DNA of 64,000 nt from Engraulis encrasicolus (GCF_034702125.1 NC_085873.1:51803150-51867149); one strand, 5' to 3'. Shown: positions 42,188 through 53,835, counted from the stretch's first letter. Made by a program: numbers and translations. Notes: a model not told the origin generated them from the sequence alone.

Positions 42188-42826
42188 GGGAGCGTACCAA
42201 TGTTCCCACGCCCCATCGGTCCCACAGCCCATTGGTCCCACGGCCCACTGGTCCCACAGCCCATTGGTCCCACAACCCATTGGTCCCACAGCCCATTGGT
42301 CCCACGTCACTAAGACTTTTTTTCATTATTTAGGCCCATTGGTCCCACAGCCCATTGGTCCCACAGTCCATTGTTCCCACAGCCCATTGGTCCCACATTG
42401 CTTTTTTATTTGAATTTTTAGGCCCATTGGTCCCACGGGACTCACTAGTTCGACGCCCTTTCGGTACTTACCGCTTACGTCATACGACCCTAACCCTAAC
42501 CTTAAACCTAACCTTAACCCTAAACCTAACACTAACCTTAAATCCCTGGTAAATTGATTACCATGTGAAGTACAGAGAGGGCGTCAAACTAGTGGGTCCC
42601 TTGGTCCCACAGCCCATTGAACTGTTTGTGATGTGGGACCAATGGACTGTGGGACCAACGGACCTAAAATTAAATTAAAAAATCTTAGTGATGTGGGACC
42701 AATGGGCTGTGGGACCAATGGGCTGTGGGACCATTGGGCCTAATTTTGAAAAAACGCAAAAGTCTTAGCAATGTGGGACCAATGGGCTGTGGGACCAATG
42801 GGCCGTGGGAACATTGGGCTGACCCC
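42188..42826. mobile_element. Foldback element with telomere-like centre
   Basis: Left arm: tandem GCCCATTGGTCCCACA units (about 42215-42450). Right arm: the inverse, GGGACCAATGGGCTGT units (about 42635-42810). The centre (42480-42545) is CCCTAACCCTAACCTTAAACC.., imperfect copies of the vertebrate telomere hexamer, bounded by inverted CTCACTAGTTCGACGCCCT and AGGGCGTCAAACTAGTGGG. A perfect 8-bp duplication CTTGTGAC lies at 42180-42187 and 42827-42834. Confidence 0.88.
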
Positions 42827-42839
42827 CTTGTGACAGGCA

Positions 42840-43700
42840 TGTATTACAATAGTAGAAGTGAAATGAATAGTCGAATATTATGAACACTATGAAATAAGAA
42901 CGGGAAGAAGTGTCCAGTTCTTGTCATCACGCTTGCCTTTCCGAGTGCCTTTCCATTACGCACTGTTCCAACAGGCTATGCAGTTGCATACTGTCCATTT
43001 TTTAACTTGTTGTAGCCCACGATGTAGTTTGGAGTTCTTGTAGACTAAGGCATAGGCTACAATGCAAGGAAAGCGAGAAGGATCACCGCACATTGGTGGC
43101 CTTTTAGAATAAAGCCATTTTTTTTTTTACATGTAGCCTATTTCCATGTATCCTATGCTTATCCTATTGGGGTTTAATCAAAATATACTGATTTTTCCTG
43201 CATGTGTGGAGATAGGTCAGTGGTTAAATATTCTGTATTCAGACGATATGCTGCTTTTGGTGTGGTTTCAATTCCCGATGGTAGGCTAATCAAACAAGGT
43301 CATTTTATTGGAGCCGCTTTAGGCGTAATTGATCGGTGGCCGTGAAACACGATTGTGGAACATAGAATTTCCTACTATATTTGGACAATATTTTTTCCCC
43401 ATATTTGAACACTGTTGGTGTGATTTTTTTCCGCCCTGTTCGTAACATGAGTAGATTTTGTGTAGTATGGGTCAGGGGCTTGTGCACTTGGTGGCAGTAA
43501 TCGATCGATGTTGCTTCGACTCTGCCTGAACTCGCCCAAAACCACGAGCAAGAGTGACGTGCATCCCAAAACAAAGGTGAACTACCTAACCATGCTATTC
43601 GTTCCAATTCCGACAGTAGTACTGACGAACAGCCCCTACTTCGTTTTGCAGCAACACCGGAGTCGTTCGCTTCAGCATCGGACGAACGACTAACTACATT
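42840..43700. other. No gene seen
   Basis: Unassigned sequence. The last 250 bp (TAAGTCCGAAC.., GTTTCGAGAATC) probably belong to the 5' end of the second Harbinger locus. Confidence 0.3.
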
Positions 43701-43826
43701 ACTTGTAAACATTGGGACTTTGTAAGTCCGAACAAAGTGTTCCAGAAACAGTTTTGTCGCACCTGAGTCGGTAGTTGCTAGTTAGTTAGCAACGAAGGTT
43801 TCGAGAATCGTAGCCCTGATCTGACA

Positions 43827-45575
43827 ATGGCAAACGACAACAACAAAAGACCACGGAAGCCACATTTTCCCCCCCAGGAGCTGTCTGCATTGGTGGCTGA
43901 GGTCTTTGACCACAGGGTCATTCTATTCTCACCGTTTAAGACCTCAGTCACCAATGCGGACAAAAAATTAGCGTGGGTGGAGGTGACGTGGAGGGTCAAT
44001 GCGGTGGGCGAGGTCCGCATCAAGCGGAGGGACTATTCCACCGTTGTGAAAAAGAAGGCTGCCGCTCTCAAGAGAGAGATGCCGAAAACTGGTGGTGGCA
44101 GCAGTCTGCCTCCTCTCTCTCCTAAGGAGAAGGTGCTTGCGGTGTTGGGTCCCCGAGGCGACTGAAGGCACTCGTGGGGGGGGGGGGGGGGGGGGCAGCC
44201 ACCCCCCAGTCGCCTGCTGGGCTCAACATCTGCTGTAAGTACTATGTATTTTATGAGTCTGTCCATATACTGGATTTCCATGATAACTTATTATATAAAC
44301 TTAGAAAAAAGAGCTATTGTCTATACTCAGAGAAACAATCAGTTCATTGTTTATGTGAACAGACCACCATAATATTAATAATGTGCTTCCTTTCCCCTTG
44401 CTGCTCACATGGACACCAAGGCACCTTCGGCAGCCTTCACACAAGTTCCTCCACTTGAAGCGGGCCTCTCTACTGACACTAGTGAGTGCCCTGTCCCACC
44501 CCCCGGAGAAGCAACAACATCTGGCCCTGCGCACACCATTGCCACCTCCACCTCAACATCATCCTCCACCTCAACTCGACACCACCCTGCAAACTCCACC
44601 TCCTCCATCAACCAACCCAACAGTCCTCCAAACATCACCGTTCACTCCACTCCACTCTCCATATCAGGCAACCAACCCAGAACTCCACCGTCATCCAATA
44701 CAGTCACCAGACCCATCAGCCCAACCTTCACCTACAACCCCTCATCCTCCCCAGTCGCTTCACCCTTCCACAGCAACACAGTGCCTGACCCTGCTCCCAA
44801 CTATGCACACCCCAGGGCTGCCTCCTCACCTCCCTCTGGCCTCAGGAGCCTCCAAGCAGAGTGCAGGGACCCTTGCGGATGCAGTGCGGAGCTCCTGGGG
44901 TATGAAAGGGAGAAGATCATGGTGGGGAGAGCCATCAGGGAGGAGCTGGTAGCCCTGGGGGACAAAGCAAAGGACATGATGGCCCAAGCAGAGAAAACCA
45001 TCAGGAATCCCTTGCGGCCATCAGGGAGCAGGGTCAGAGACACCACAACCAGTTCATGGACCTCCTCACTATAATCCAGCAGCAAGTCACAATACCTTCT
45101 TTCACACTTCACCTACCACAAGGTATGGCATTGTCTTTCTATAATGTGAGTTTTAAATCAGTAATTACAAATCGAACATATGTTTAGGGTAGCCATTGTG
45201 TAATGGAGGTGCAGTGAATATCACAGGGTTGCAGGTTTGAATGCCACCCTTAATGTTCCCTACACCTCTATCAGTGGATGAAGTGCCCTTGGGCAAGCCA
45301 CCTAACCCCATATTGCTTCAGGGACTGGAACCATTACCCTGTAAATTATTGAATTGATCTGTATAGAAATGACGGCTTAGTGTAATGTAATGTAATGTGT
45401 AAAGACTTACTGTGCTTATACTGTACATACAAAACACTTAACATCATCTTTTTGTGTGGATTTCACAGATCACCAGAACACGGACACGCCATCCCCACAT
45501 CCTTCACAACCTCCACCCCCACAAGACTTAAATAAATATCACGTATATCTAAATGAAACTGCTTCTTTCTGTTGA
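43827..45575 (+). pseudogene. Myb/SANT-like DNA-binding protein of Harbinger locus 2
   Basis: Exon 1 (43827 to about 44234, donor GCT|GTAAGT) encodes a Myb/SANT-like domain (FPPQELSALVAEVFDH.., VNAVGEVRIKRRDYSTVVKKKAAALK). The frame is broken around 44162 by a TGA just before a run of 20 G (44176-44195). Exon 2 (from about 44420 to 45122, donor CACAAG|GTATGG) carries the Pro/Ser/Thr-rich linker and the C-terminal segment CRDPCGC..ELLGYEREK. A frameshift near 45003 is needed to continue as AIREQGQRHHNQ.., which matches locus 1. Exon 3 (45469-45575) ends with TGA. Its likely role is binding the element ends as partner of the transposase at 47426. It is clearly diverged from the locus 1 protein, so it is a separate lineage. 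Confidence 0.7.
45186..45405 (+). mobile_element. tRNA-derived SINE with (TAATG)n tail
   Basis: A box around TAGCCATTGTGTAATGG, B box GGTTTGAATGCC, a body GGGCAAGCCACCTAACCCC..GGGACTGGAACCA..CCTGTAAAT, and a TGTAATG tail. It lies in intron 2 of the Myb/SANT-like gene. Confidence 0.75.
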
Positions 45576-45769
45576 TTTCCCCACAATGAATTACACTACT
45601 TTGTGTTGCAAAGAGGTTGTCTTAAGGGTTACATTACTGTAGTTTAGACAGAACAATTACAGTGTGAAGGACAAGGAATGGGAAATACACTTGGAAATGT
45701 TTGGTAAACCTCAGTCCACACTCAAACACAGGTCCCTGGTGCAGCACACCAGCTAACAGAAAGTTCACC

Positions 45770-45808
45770 TGTGTGTGTGTGTGTGTGCGTGCGTGCGTGT
45801 GTGTGTGA
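45770..45808. repeat. (GT)n microsatellite
   Basis: GT tract with GCGTGC interruptions. Confidence 0.9.
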
Positions 45809-45866
45809 TAACAATCGCATCCAGTATATCATATTACAATACCATTCATTACACCGCATTACGTAA

Positions 45867-46016
45867 GGGTTAACGTTCGGCGAGAAGGTCGCTACCGTGG
45901 AATAGCAGCACGACAGAGAGAATCTTTAGACCCCGACGCGGAGCGGAGGGCTCTTGTTCTCTCTGAAGTGCTGCTATTCCACAAAGCGACCGACTCGCCG
46001 AATGTTAACCCGCTTA
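45867..46016. mobile_element. Foldback MITE
   Basis: GGGTTAACGTTCGGCGAGAAGG..GTGGAATAGCAGCAC pairs with GTGCTGCTATTCCAC..CGACTCGCCGAATGTTAACCC, giving arms of about 45 bp around a CG-rich loop. Confidence 0.8.
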
Positions 46017-46159
46017 TTATATGGATATACTTAAATGATTCACACATGGTGGGGACATTTCTTTATTTAATGTTACGTTTATTATCATTTTTCATGTCAA
46101 AAGATTGTTGCTGCGCAAAACAAAACAGTGCCGTTGTGGAACACCGCTAGGCAACAGGT

Positions 46160-47425
46160 ACCCAGGACAACAGGTGTTGTCTTTTACAGCAGCTGATTAG
46201 AGTCTTGTTGAAAAGTCGCTTTAGCAGTGAAAAGTCTTGTTGCCATTGACAGCGGTCTGATATAGACCAACCCATCCGTTATCTCAAATATCAGACGTGC
46301 GAACGTTGGGGAGCCCCATTGAAATGCATGGAGCATTCGACCGATGACGTCACAACATATAATAAACATAGGTAATGCTTTTATCACAAAACAGAATAAG
46401 TGACGTATATTGGTTACTATCTCCACAGCAATACATGGGCTCCAAATTTTGTTTATAACCACGAAACCTGCACGAAACTATCTGCGCACAACTCAACCTC
46501 TGATTGTTGCAAACCGCTGTCGGTCAAGGAAATAGCGCATGAGGTTGGTTGCCAGTGTCTTGCCCTTCATAACATTGTGTTTACAAACATTCAGAACCCA
46601 TTTATTGGAACACCGAAGTCCTGACACAAGGTGGTGAAAGGCACAGTATTTGAACCAAAGGCCTTTTACATTGAAGTCCCATATCTGTTGTACCACACGT
46701 ATTCATTCTCATGACCATGGAATATCAGTAGCCATGACGTTATCTCGCCAGAAATTCCATTTTCAAAGATGAATGGGATGGAATGGTCTTTATATCAGGT
46801 GCAATCAGGTCTGTAGGGGAAACCTGACACTGCAGTGTATGCAACTGGAAAACTTAATCGGTTAAGGACCACATGCTCTAGGCACACATTCAAACAACTT
46901 TTGAATACAGATTCAACTGTGGCAGTGCCATTGCAATTAAATAAAACCAATCGGCTCATTGACAAGACACATTTAATTCAGAATATTCATGTCATAACAT
47001 CAAAGTTCAATGTAAACGTGATGGAACAATTTACCACAGTATTATTCCGGAATTAAATATATCTTGTAAACGTGGCCATTCTCAATAAAACCGTTGCCAT
47101 TAAAGGCCCATCTCACAATGCCAATGTGTTCCCTCATTAATGTCTACTACACCTGGTATCATGGGGGGCACATCATCAATTACCATCAATCTATCAAGCA
47201 GTTATTAGGCCATGCCAGGTGTCTAATGATAACGATGGCATACAGCTGCTAATTGACTGTGATGTCATGCTCTATGAATGTTGTGCCACAATGTGAGGCC
47301 ACTAAACGTGAAAAACCAAAGAAGAAGTAGAAGAAGAAGAACCCACTGGCTGAACCCAATTAGCCTGACGAGTCAGACGTTGGAAAGAAGTATTAAAGTC
47401 TGGCTTCTCGCCAGGCTAGAACCCA
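46160..47425. other. No gene seen between SANT gene and transposase
   Basis: Unassigned; probably the internal spacer of Harbinger locus 2. Unlike locus 1, it holds no recombinase-like exons. Confidence 0.35.
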
Positions 47426-47800
47426 ATGGCTGCGAGACAAAGAATTCTGTTCTTAAATCACCTGGGGCAACGGCAGCACCGCCGCCGCCGTTCTGCCATC
47501 ACCTACATGAATGCGTTCATCCGCCAAACTTTCGATCCCCTTGACATATTTCCTGATGAAGTCATCATTAGGAAATACCGTCTTAGTCGAGGACAGATTA
47601 TGGAGCTGCTGAATGCTGTGCGCTCTCATTTGGTAAGACCCACAGGGCGCAGCTTTGCCCTCACACCAGCAGTACAGTTACTGGCAGCGCTTCGCTTCTA
47701 TGCCACGGGCAGTTGTTTTGAAGTCCTGGGTGAGGGACTGGGCCTCAGTAAGGCATCCTTAAAGGGGCATTCCACCGGTGGAGACATGAATATGTATTGA
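47426..47800 (+). pseudogene. PIF/Harbinger transposase, truncated (locus 2)
   Basis: The first about 112 residues align with the intact transposase (YMNAFIRQTFDPLDIFPDE.., QLLAALRFYATGSCFEVLGEGLGLSKASL) but with many differences, so it is a distinct subfamily. At 47759 the frame runs into TTAAAGGGGCATTCCACCGG, which looks like the end of a TTAA-flanked MITE, and all DDE residues are lost. No continuation of the transposase was found up to 49 kb. Confidence 0.85.
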
Positions 47801-47960
47801 AAGTGGGTCATGTGTATATAGTAGAATAGTAGCATCAATTTCTAATTTGGTGCCTTCTTGGCCGGGAAAAGGCAGAAAATTACTTTTTCGTGCTTGCGGA
47901 TTTCTGACAACAATCCCCATATTGCACTGCAATGTTCAAGTTCCACAGGCCACACCTAAG
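47759..47960. mobile_element. Probable TTAA-flanked MITE fragment truncating transposase 2
   Basis: Begins TTAAAGGGGCATTCCACCGG, a typical start for TTAA-target elements. The right end was not identified, so the extent is approximate. Confidence 0.4.
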
Positions 47961-48055
47961 CAGCTATGCCAGTGAGAATTGGGACTCTACGCATCATCCC
48001 TCACTCAGCTTACAGGTGCATCACAGTGGGACAGACCTCACTGGAAAGGAGAATC

Positions 48056-48671
48056 AGGAGCACACTGCAGCTTAGCTTTCAAGACTTATTTGGTGCACAC
48101 ACGGGACCAACGTTTCGGTGTTGCTACACCTTCTTCAGTGTCAAATGATGGCAAGAGAGAGACACACATTTCAAGACTTGACATTCACAGGTGATCCCAC
48201 TTGGTTTGGCTAAATTGGTCTCATCTCATTGCAGGTAATTGACTCCACCCCCCAACACCAGGACAAGATTATAGACAATTAGACAGCTTACCAACTTCCT
48301 AAAATCAAACAAAAAAGTTAGAAAAAAGTGAAAAAACAATACACAAAGAACATTGTCAATAAAATCACACCTACAATTATTACAAGACCACAGCCATGAT
48401 GCTGGAGCAATTTGTTACAGAAAGCAAGACATATTGAGTTCCTCATTTATGCCCTGAGGCTCCACTGAATTTAGAGTATGAAAGTAGTATGAAAGTCAAG
48501 TGGGTTTTATTGTCAATTTCTTTACATGCACTGGTCATACAAAGAATTTGAAATTACATTTCAAATCTTGTCCTGGTGTTGGGGGGGTGGGGTCAATTAC
48601 CTGCTATGAAATGAGACCAATTTAGCCAAACCAAGTGGGATCACCTGTGAATGTCAAGGCAGTGTGCTCCA
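48056..48671. mobile_element. Foldback element with Penelope-type motif in one arm
   Basis: GAGCACACTGC (48059) and GCAGTGTGCTC (48659) are the outer inverted ends. CTTGACATTCACAGGTGATCC..CCAAC.CCAGGACAAGATT (48177-48270) is inverted at 48565-48657. Only the left arm carries an extra 107 bp that includes the hammerhead-like motif. Confidence 0.75.
48107..48138 (-). ncRNA. Hammerhead-like motif, Penelope type
   Basis: On the minus strand CTGAAGA (one base off CTGATGA) is followed by a 5-bp stem GGTGT/ACACC with loop AGCA. Then comes GAAACGTTGGTC, which gives A-U and C-G stem III pairs, a GTTG loop and the GTC cleavage triplet of minimal Penelope hammerheads. Stem I does not pair well. Confidence 0.5.
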
Positions 48672-48813
48672 GAGAAAAAGAGAATTTGTGTGTAAAGAAG
48701 TTTTATTCTGTACAGTGTGATATATGTTAAAAAGAGAAGCAGTGTGCGGAGAAGGTTTATTCTGTACAGTCAATGATATATGTTAAAAGTGTGTGGAGAA
48801 GTTCTGTTATGTA

Positions 48814-49001
48814 CAGTGTTGACTAAAATGACAAAAATGACAAAAAATTGACTGAGACTAAAATTGATTTTCGTCATTTAGACTAAGACTAAGACTAAAT
48901 TGGCAAGGCAATGACTAAAATATGACTAAGACTAAAATTGATTTTCGTCATTGTGACTAAGACTACGACGAAATCAAAAAAGGCTGACAAAATTAACACT
49001 G
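48814..49001. mobile_element. MITE of the CAGTGTTAATTTTGTC family, copy 1
   Basis: Right end GCTGACAAAATTAACACTG is intact and the left end CAGTGTTGACTAAAATGAC is diverged. The interior repeats GACTAAGACTAAAATT. Confidence 0.75.
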
Positions 49002-49060
49002 ATCGACAGCAACAAAGTCGTATGTGCCTAATGGCATAGCTGGAAAGGAGAAGCTGGAGC

Positions 49061-49254
49061 CAGTGTTAATTTCGTCAACCATGACTATGACTAAAATATT
49101 TCGTCAATGCCCTTTTTTGATTTTCGTCATTTAGACTAAGACTAAGACTAAATTGGGAAAGCAATGACTAAAATATGACTAAGACTAAAATTGATTTTTG
49201 TCATTGTGACAAAGACTAAGACTAAATTTTAAAAAGCTGACAAAATTAACACTG
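49061..49254. mobile_element. MITE of the CAGTGTTAATTTTGTC family, copy 2
   Basis: Ends CAGTGTTAATTTCGTCAACC and GCTGACAAAATTAACACTG. The interior is almost the same as copy 1, which lies 60 bp upstream. Confidence 0.85.
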
Positions 49255-49520
49255 CTGTCGATCAACATTGACGAAGGGCGTGAGCGAGAACTTGTTGTCA
49301 CGATATGGGTGTTATTAAATACAGCGGATTTACAGTCGTCCACAAATATGAACTAGACGATGAGCTCGCACCGGTTTGCTCTACTAACACACCACGTGTG
49401 ACATGTCACCTCGTCAACGCAACATCAACAAAATTTCGAAGCTTGACAGGAAATCTAACCGTCATGCACCATTTTCATCCAGGGTGCATTGCTGTCTAAA
49501 TGCGCATACATGCGTTGACG
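49255..49520 (-). repeat. Dispersed repeat, copy B (inverted partner of 28998-29515)
   Basis: Reverse complement of the 28998-29515 repeat with an internal deletion of about 230 bp. Confidence 0.75.
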
Positions 49521-49692
49521 ACAAACTGCACTAAATTCCGCCCAAAATCACCAAATTACATTGGCTTCTATGGGCACAAAACGGCTGAAAAAAACGCCAA
49601 ATGTCCAATTTTTACCGTTTTTACCCGCAGACGCTCATCCCAAGTAGCCCAATTGGGCGGGCAGCCGCCCAATCTGGCAACACTGAATGCCA
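49521..49692 (-). mobile_element. MITE of the CAGTGTTGCCAGATTGGG family, copy 1
   Basis: The right end GCCGCCCAATCTGGCAACACTG and the interior (AAATTCCGCCCAAAATCACC.., GCTTCTATGG) match in reverse the element at 53537-53724. Confidence 0.65.
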
Positions 49693-49805
49693 GTGATTTC
49701 AAATGCATTGGGACACTGATCTGTGATAGGTCCGTTAGAGCATTAGGTTCAACCCCCTATGGGCGGGGTTGAAAGGGTGGGGGAAAAGGCTTGTAGTCTC
49801 AACAG

Positions 49806-51448
49806 TAAGGCTGTAACGATACACCCAACCCACGATTCGGTTTGTATCACGATATATGACCCACGGTTCGATACGCCCCACGATTTTATTTTTTTAAGGG
49901 AAAAAAATAAGAAGAAAATAAATTATGGGCTATATTTATATATAGGCCTATGTTTTCTTTTTGCATTTACCTGCCTACATTATTTTTTTGGGTCTACTAA
50001 ATGGTGTTGCAGATATAGGCCTACCACTGCAACCTGTTCCCCAGGTGTTGACATCAAAGCACAACACAGAGAAATAAGGGATATTATTTCACCAAGGAAA
50101 AATAGGCTTATTACTAATAGGCTTAGATCATATCATGCTGAGATGCTGACCATGTGTGAGAGACAGAGATGGAGAGAGAACGGTCAGGGTTCCAGCAAAA
50201 ATACTGGATAAGAGAAAGATAACGCAAACCACGCCCACTCAATGCAAAAGCGTGGGCTCAAGTTGGGTCTCCTAAGGGGGCGTTGTCCCCTCCTTCTTCT
50301 ATTTTTGAGGTGTTTGCTCAAGACGTGCGCTACCGCCATCTACAGCGCTAAGGGGGCTTGATTTATTCTCAACCTCAGGACTCCGAAGGTCTCCTAACCG
50401 AAGGTCTCCTAACCGAAGGTCTCCTAAGGGGGCGTTCACCCGACATAAAGTGGATACCGGAAAAGAAACAAAATGACGCTTCTTCTTATATCCACTTTCT
50501 TTGGTTCCAGTATTAGCCTATAACAACTGTCTCACATTATCAAACATTATCCAATTAATATCCAAACATTAACTGAAAACAGCACTGGTCATATTTCGTC
50601 AGGAAACATGTTGTATTAAGTTACTTACAGAAATGCAACACTTAATTTTGATGTTTAATATTTTTGTAACTGTTTTGATCGTGCAGCAGCGCGCACACGC
50701 TTATACAAACAAAACTCGAAATGAACCTCAGTTATGTTCTCAGTATGCAACACGCACATTGTCGTTTGTTGGGTTTTGTGATTTGACATTTTGAAATTGA
50801 GCATGTTTTCGTTAGGCAGGCTTTCAATGTGGGGAGGATATAATGCTGCCTAATATCCACATCGACCTCAACGTTCACCCGACTTCAGACACTCTCTTAT
50901 GAGCGTATAGAGCTCTTTCAAAGCTCTTTCAAATTTGGGCAGGCGGAGCATCTCGCTCTCTCGCACTCTTTCTCTCTCTCTCCGCTCAACGTCTATCTCC
51001 ACTCAACATACATCGGCGCATGCATGAATCAATAAAATCTTCACACGTTTGATAAAGCCTTCTTGGTCTGTTGTTCATTTATGTGCTTTACCTTCCGACG
51101 TTTGCCCAAGTTTTTGTCTCGCGGTCGCGGAGGTTGCTCAGGCAATGAATAACAACCAATGCACGTGCTGGTTGGACGGAACATTTTTCAGGAGAGAGGG
51201 GTGAATGGGTGAAAGTGGTGAAAGGGTGAAAGTGTTACTCGCTCATGTGCGCCCCATTTCTAATGGTCTTTGAGCGCATATATAAGCATTAAGCACATAT
51301 GCAAGCATTTACCTGTATCCTGCTGTTTTCTAGACTGAGGGGTAACAACTTTAAAAGGGCGCATCGCGATTCTGCGAGGAAAGTTCGCGACAGGGGTTCG
51401 TGGGTCTGCGTACCGCGATCCCTCGGTTCGAATATCGTTACAGCCTTA
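49806..51448. mobile_element. 1.64-kb hAT-like element with unidentified cargo
   Basis: Ends TAAGGCTGTAACGATA and TATCGTTACAGCCTTA are perfect inverted repeats flanked by an exact 8-bp duplication CTCAACAG (49798-49805 and 51449-51456). The interior holds tandem AACCGAAGGTCTCCT units (about 50390-50430), and no transposase. The remaining interior (about 50440-51350) matches no repeat family I know. Confidence 0.88.
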
Positions 51449-53299
51449 CTCAACAGAAATCCACCGTCGGGTTAATCAGGGGTTTTATAACATCGCTTGG
51501 CTGCCAAGGGTCATAGGCCTCGGTGCCATCGATAGGACCAGAGCATGTGAACGGAGCGAGGAGCGAGTGGGGGAGCGGAGCGGGAGAAATATGGTTAGAG
51601 CACCGAGCGGTTATAAATTCAAAGACTTGAGCGATGATTTCCCTCCGCTCCAGTTCGCTCCGATGAAAAATAACATTTATTTGATTAAGTGTGCTGTTTT
51701 AGCCTTTTTTTTAAATTGAAAACGATTTGCAGGCCAACAGCTTTTAGTCCTTAAAAAATAGGCAACGTAAAGCCAGCCACTGACCCCAGCGCTTTCGCGT
51801 CATGTGTGCCCCGCGAGGCAAGGTCTGAAGATGGAGTTTGTGAAATACTTCTAATTGCAAGGTGATAGGTCGTATGAAAGCAAAATTCAGGTCAAAAATC
51901 TACAGGAAGATGTCGAGCGCGAGGAAGAATGTGAGTGACATAGTCACTGTGAGCAAATACTCTTATTTTAACCTGGGTATGAGAAAGCACGACAATGCTC
52001 CGCAAACACCAGGAGGATGGAACAAAACATTTTGGGGACAGCAGCTCTTCTCGAAGACCTTTTAGTTTTGACTTCTCAATAACCCAACAATTTCCCTTAG
52101 ACTAGGCCTATTTCTTTGGAGTTAAATTTTTTAATTAAATAGAACACGTTGACAGTAGGCTGCCCGTCGGATTTTCCAACTGCTTTCACTCTTTCAGTAG
52201 GCCTAGACGCCCTACATAATTGTTATCAATCATTAATGATTTACTAATATTTTCGTTCAAAACCTTGTCAATGAGATGGCCGTTTCTGCGCGATATGGGC
52301 CAGTACATGCAAACGAAAGCATAAATACATATCATGAGTCTTCAGGTGCACGCAAACTGTGTATGAATGCATGGCCGAAAAAGCACAAAGATTAACAAAA
52401 CGTATGTGGGGTTTACGCCCTGTATGGTCCTTGCAATATCCCTCTGGAACATACGCCATGTGCTTGTAATTAGACTTTTTCCAGGACGACTGACCGACTC
52501 TATAGCCTACATGTCCACTCTGCGGTTACAAGTTGTCACTTCAACCAGTCCATAAAACACTCTGCAATATAGGCTAAACAAACCAAAATTATCAGTCCAT
52601 TAGCAGTAGGCCTAGATGGCTGAGCTGTAGTCTTATCTGTGCATATAGCCCAATCTGCTGTAGCCCATATTTCAACTTTATCACGGAATCACCGAGACGC
52701 GTAGCAGACATACAGTCTGACCACCAAAAACCTCAAAAACAACAAAGCTACTCTCGATTTTGTCCCATTTTAAAAGAGGTGAATATGATCCTTTAGACGC
52801 TCGTGTGACCAAAAATAGAAAATGTAACACAGACCAAGGTTGAAGTTTGAAAATGTTCAATGTTTAATTTGTAGTTCATTTATGTTACAAATACAAATCA
52901 GAGAAGGCCCCTTGCCATTCCACAAAATCTTAAAGGATGTCTGTAGCCTAAATAGCCTATATGTTCTGTGTAACAGCATGAACAGCAAGGTCAAAAGTGT
53001 TGCTCTCCCTGCGAAAGTGTTGCGGCCTTTGACCTGTAGGGGACAGACTCACCAAGTGAAAAAAAAACAACAATAGCCCAAATAAAGTAATGGGTGCATC
53101 AGGTTTCCTAAATCAACAAGGATAACAGCCCCTGCAATCAGCAGAAACAAACTACTAAAAATCCTCAGACCTTGTCTGTGTTTCACAGCAAAAACTATAG
53201 GGCTCACAAAGACATTTGCCAACAGCCTCAATGTGACTATACTAAAAAAGGATAATAAAAAATAGAAACAATACATTACTAAAGAATAAAATATCAATA
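51449..53299. other. No clear gene; mixed repeat sequence
   Basis: Around 51540-51665 GGAGCGAGGAGCGAG..GGAGCGG and CCGCTCCAGTTCGCTCC are inverted, suggesting a MITE. The rest is AT-rich and downstream of the integrase-protease gene, with no recognised domain. Confidence 0.35.
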
Positions 53300-53835
53300 C
53301 TACATAATAAATACTAACAAAGAATCCAAATGAATCAAAATGAGGCCTACAAATATGTTCACACAAACTGTGCAGGAATAAACACTGTGTGCTGACGGAT
53401 GGCCAACACAGCTGCTGTGGAACCATCTTCCACTGTCCTCACATCCAATCTGTAACAAAAAAAAACAGAACAGTCAGAACTATACACTGTTAACAAAGAA
53501 AAAATAGATAGCCCACATTAAAAGTAACGGCAAGTTGAAATCAGTGTTACCAGATTGGGCTGCTTCCCGCCCAATTGGGCTGCTTAGGATGGCCTTGTGC
53601 GGGTAAAAATGGCATGTAACAGAAAAACCAGCCCAATTTTTGCCATAGAAATCAATAGAATTGGGCGGGATTTGGTGCTTCTAGGCGGGTGTTGAGCATT
53701 TTTTGCCTCATCTGGCAACCCTGGTTGAAATGGTCTTAATCATTGCTTGTGTATTTACCCAGGGAATCTCGGTCATATTCAAGCCATCTGTGGGATCCAG
53801 CTCCCCACAAAAATGGTAGAGGGAGCTCAAGTCGT
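53300..53835 (-). CDS. PHD-like zinc finger exons
   Basis: Exons 53835-53759 and 53449-53300. The first ends LYHFCGELDP..EIPW and the second opens IGCEDSGRWFHSSCVG, then YSCTVC. The pattern Cys..Trp-Ile-x-Cys-x2-(D/S)-x-x-Trp-Phe-His-x2-Cys..Cys-x2-Cys is the C-terminal half of a PHD finger (chromatin-reading module); the first Cys pair is less complete. After the Cys-x2-Cys the frame runs through a hydrophobic stretch to TAG at 53302-53300, which may be intronic or degenerate sequence. The phases (G|AC; TGG|ATT) join cleanly with the protease exons. Confidence 0.65.
53537..53724. mobile_element. MITE of the CAGTGTTGCCAGATTGGG family, copy 2 (in intron)
   Basis: Ends CAGTGTTACCAGATTGGGC and ..TCTGGCAACCCTG. 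It lies between the two PHD exons and is related to 49521-49692. Confidence 0.7.

Noticed and set aside
42480..42545. True telomere or chromosome end
   Set aside because: The hexamers are imperfect, short, and lie inside a foldback element with a target-site duplication.
44383..44952. Alternate-frame Pro/Thr-rich ORF over the SANT gene exon 2
   Set aside because: It is a shadow frame of compositionally biased sequence. The frame ending in the coiled-coil segment shared with locus 1 is the real one.
51862..52065. 67-codon ORF rich in basic residues
   Set aside because: Short, no domain, and flanked by unassigned repeat sequence. A hAT transposase start was considered but no supporting motif was found.
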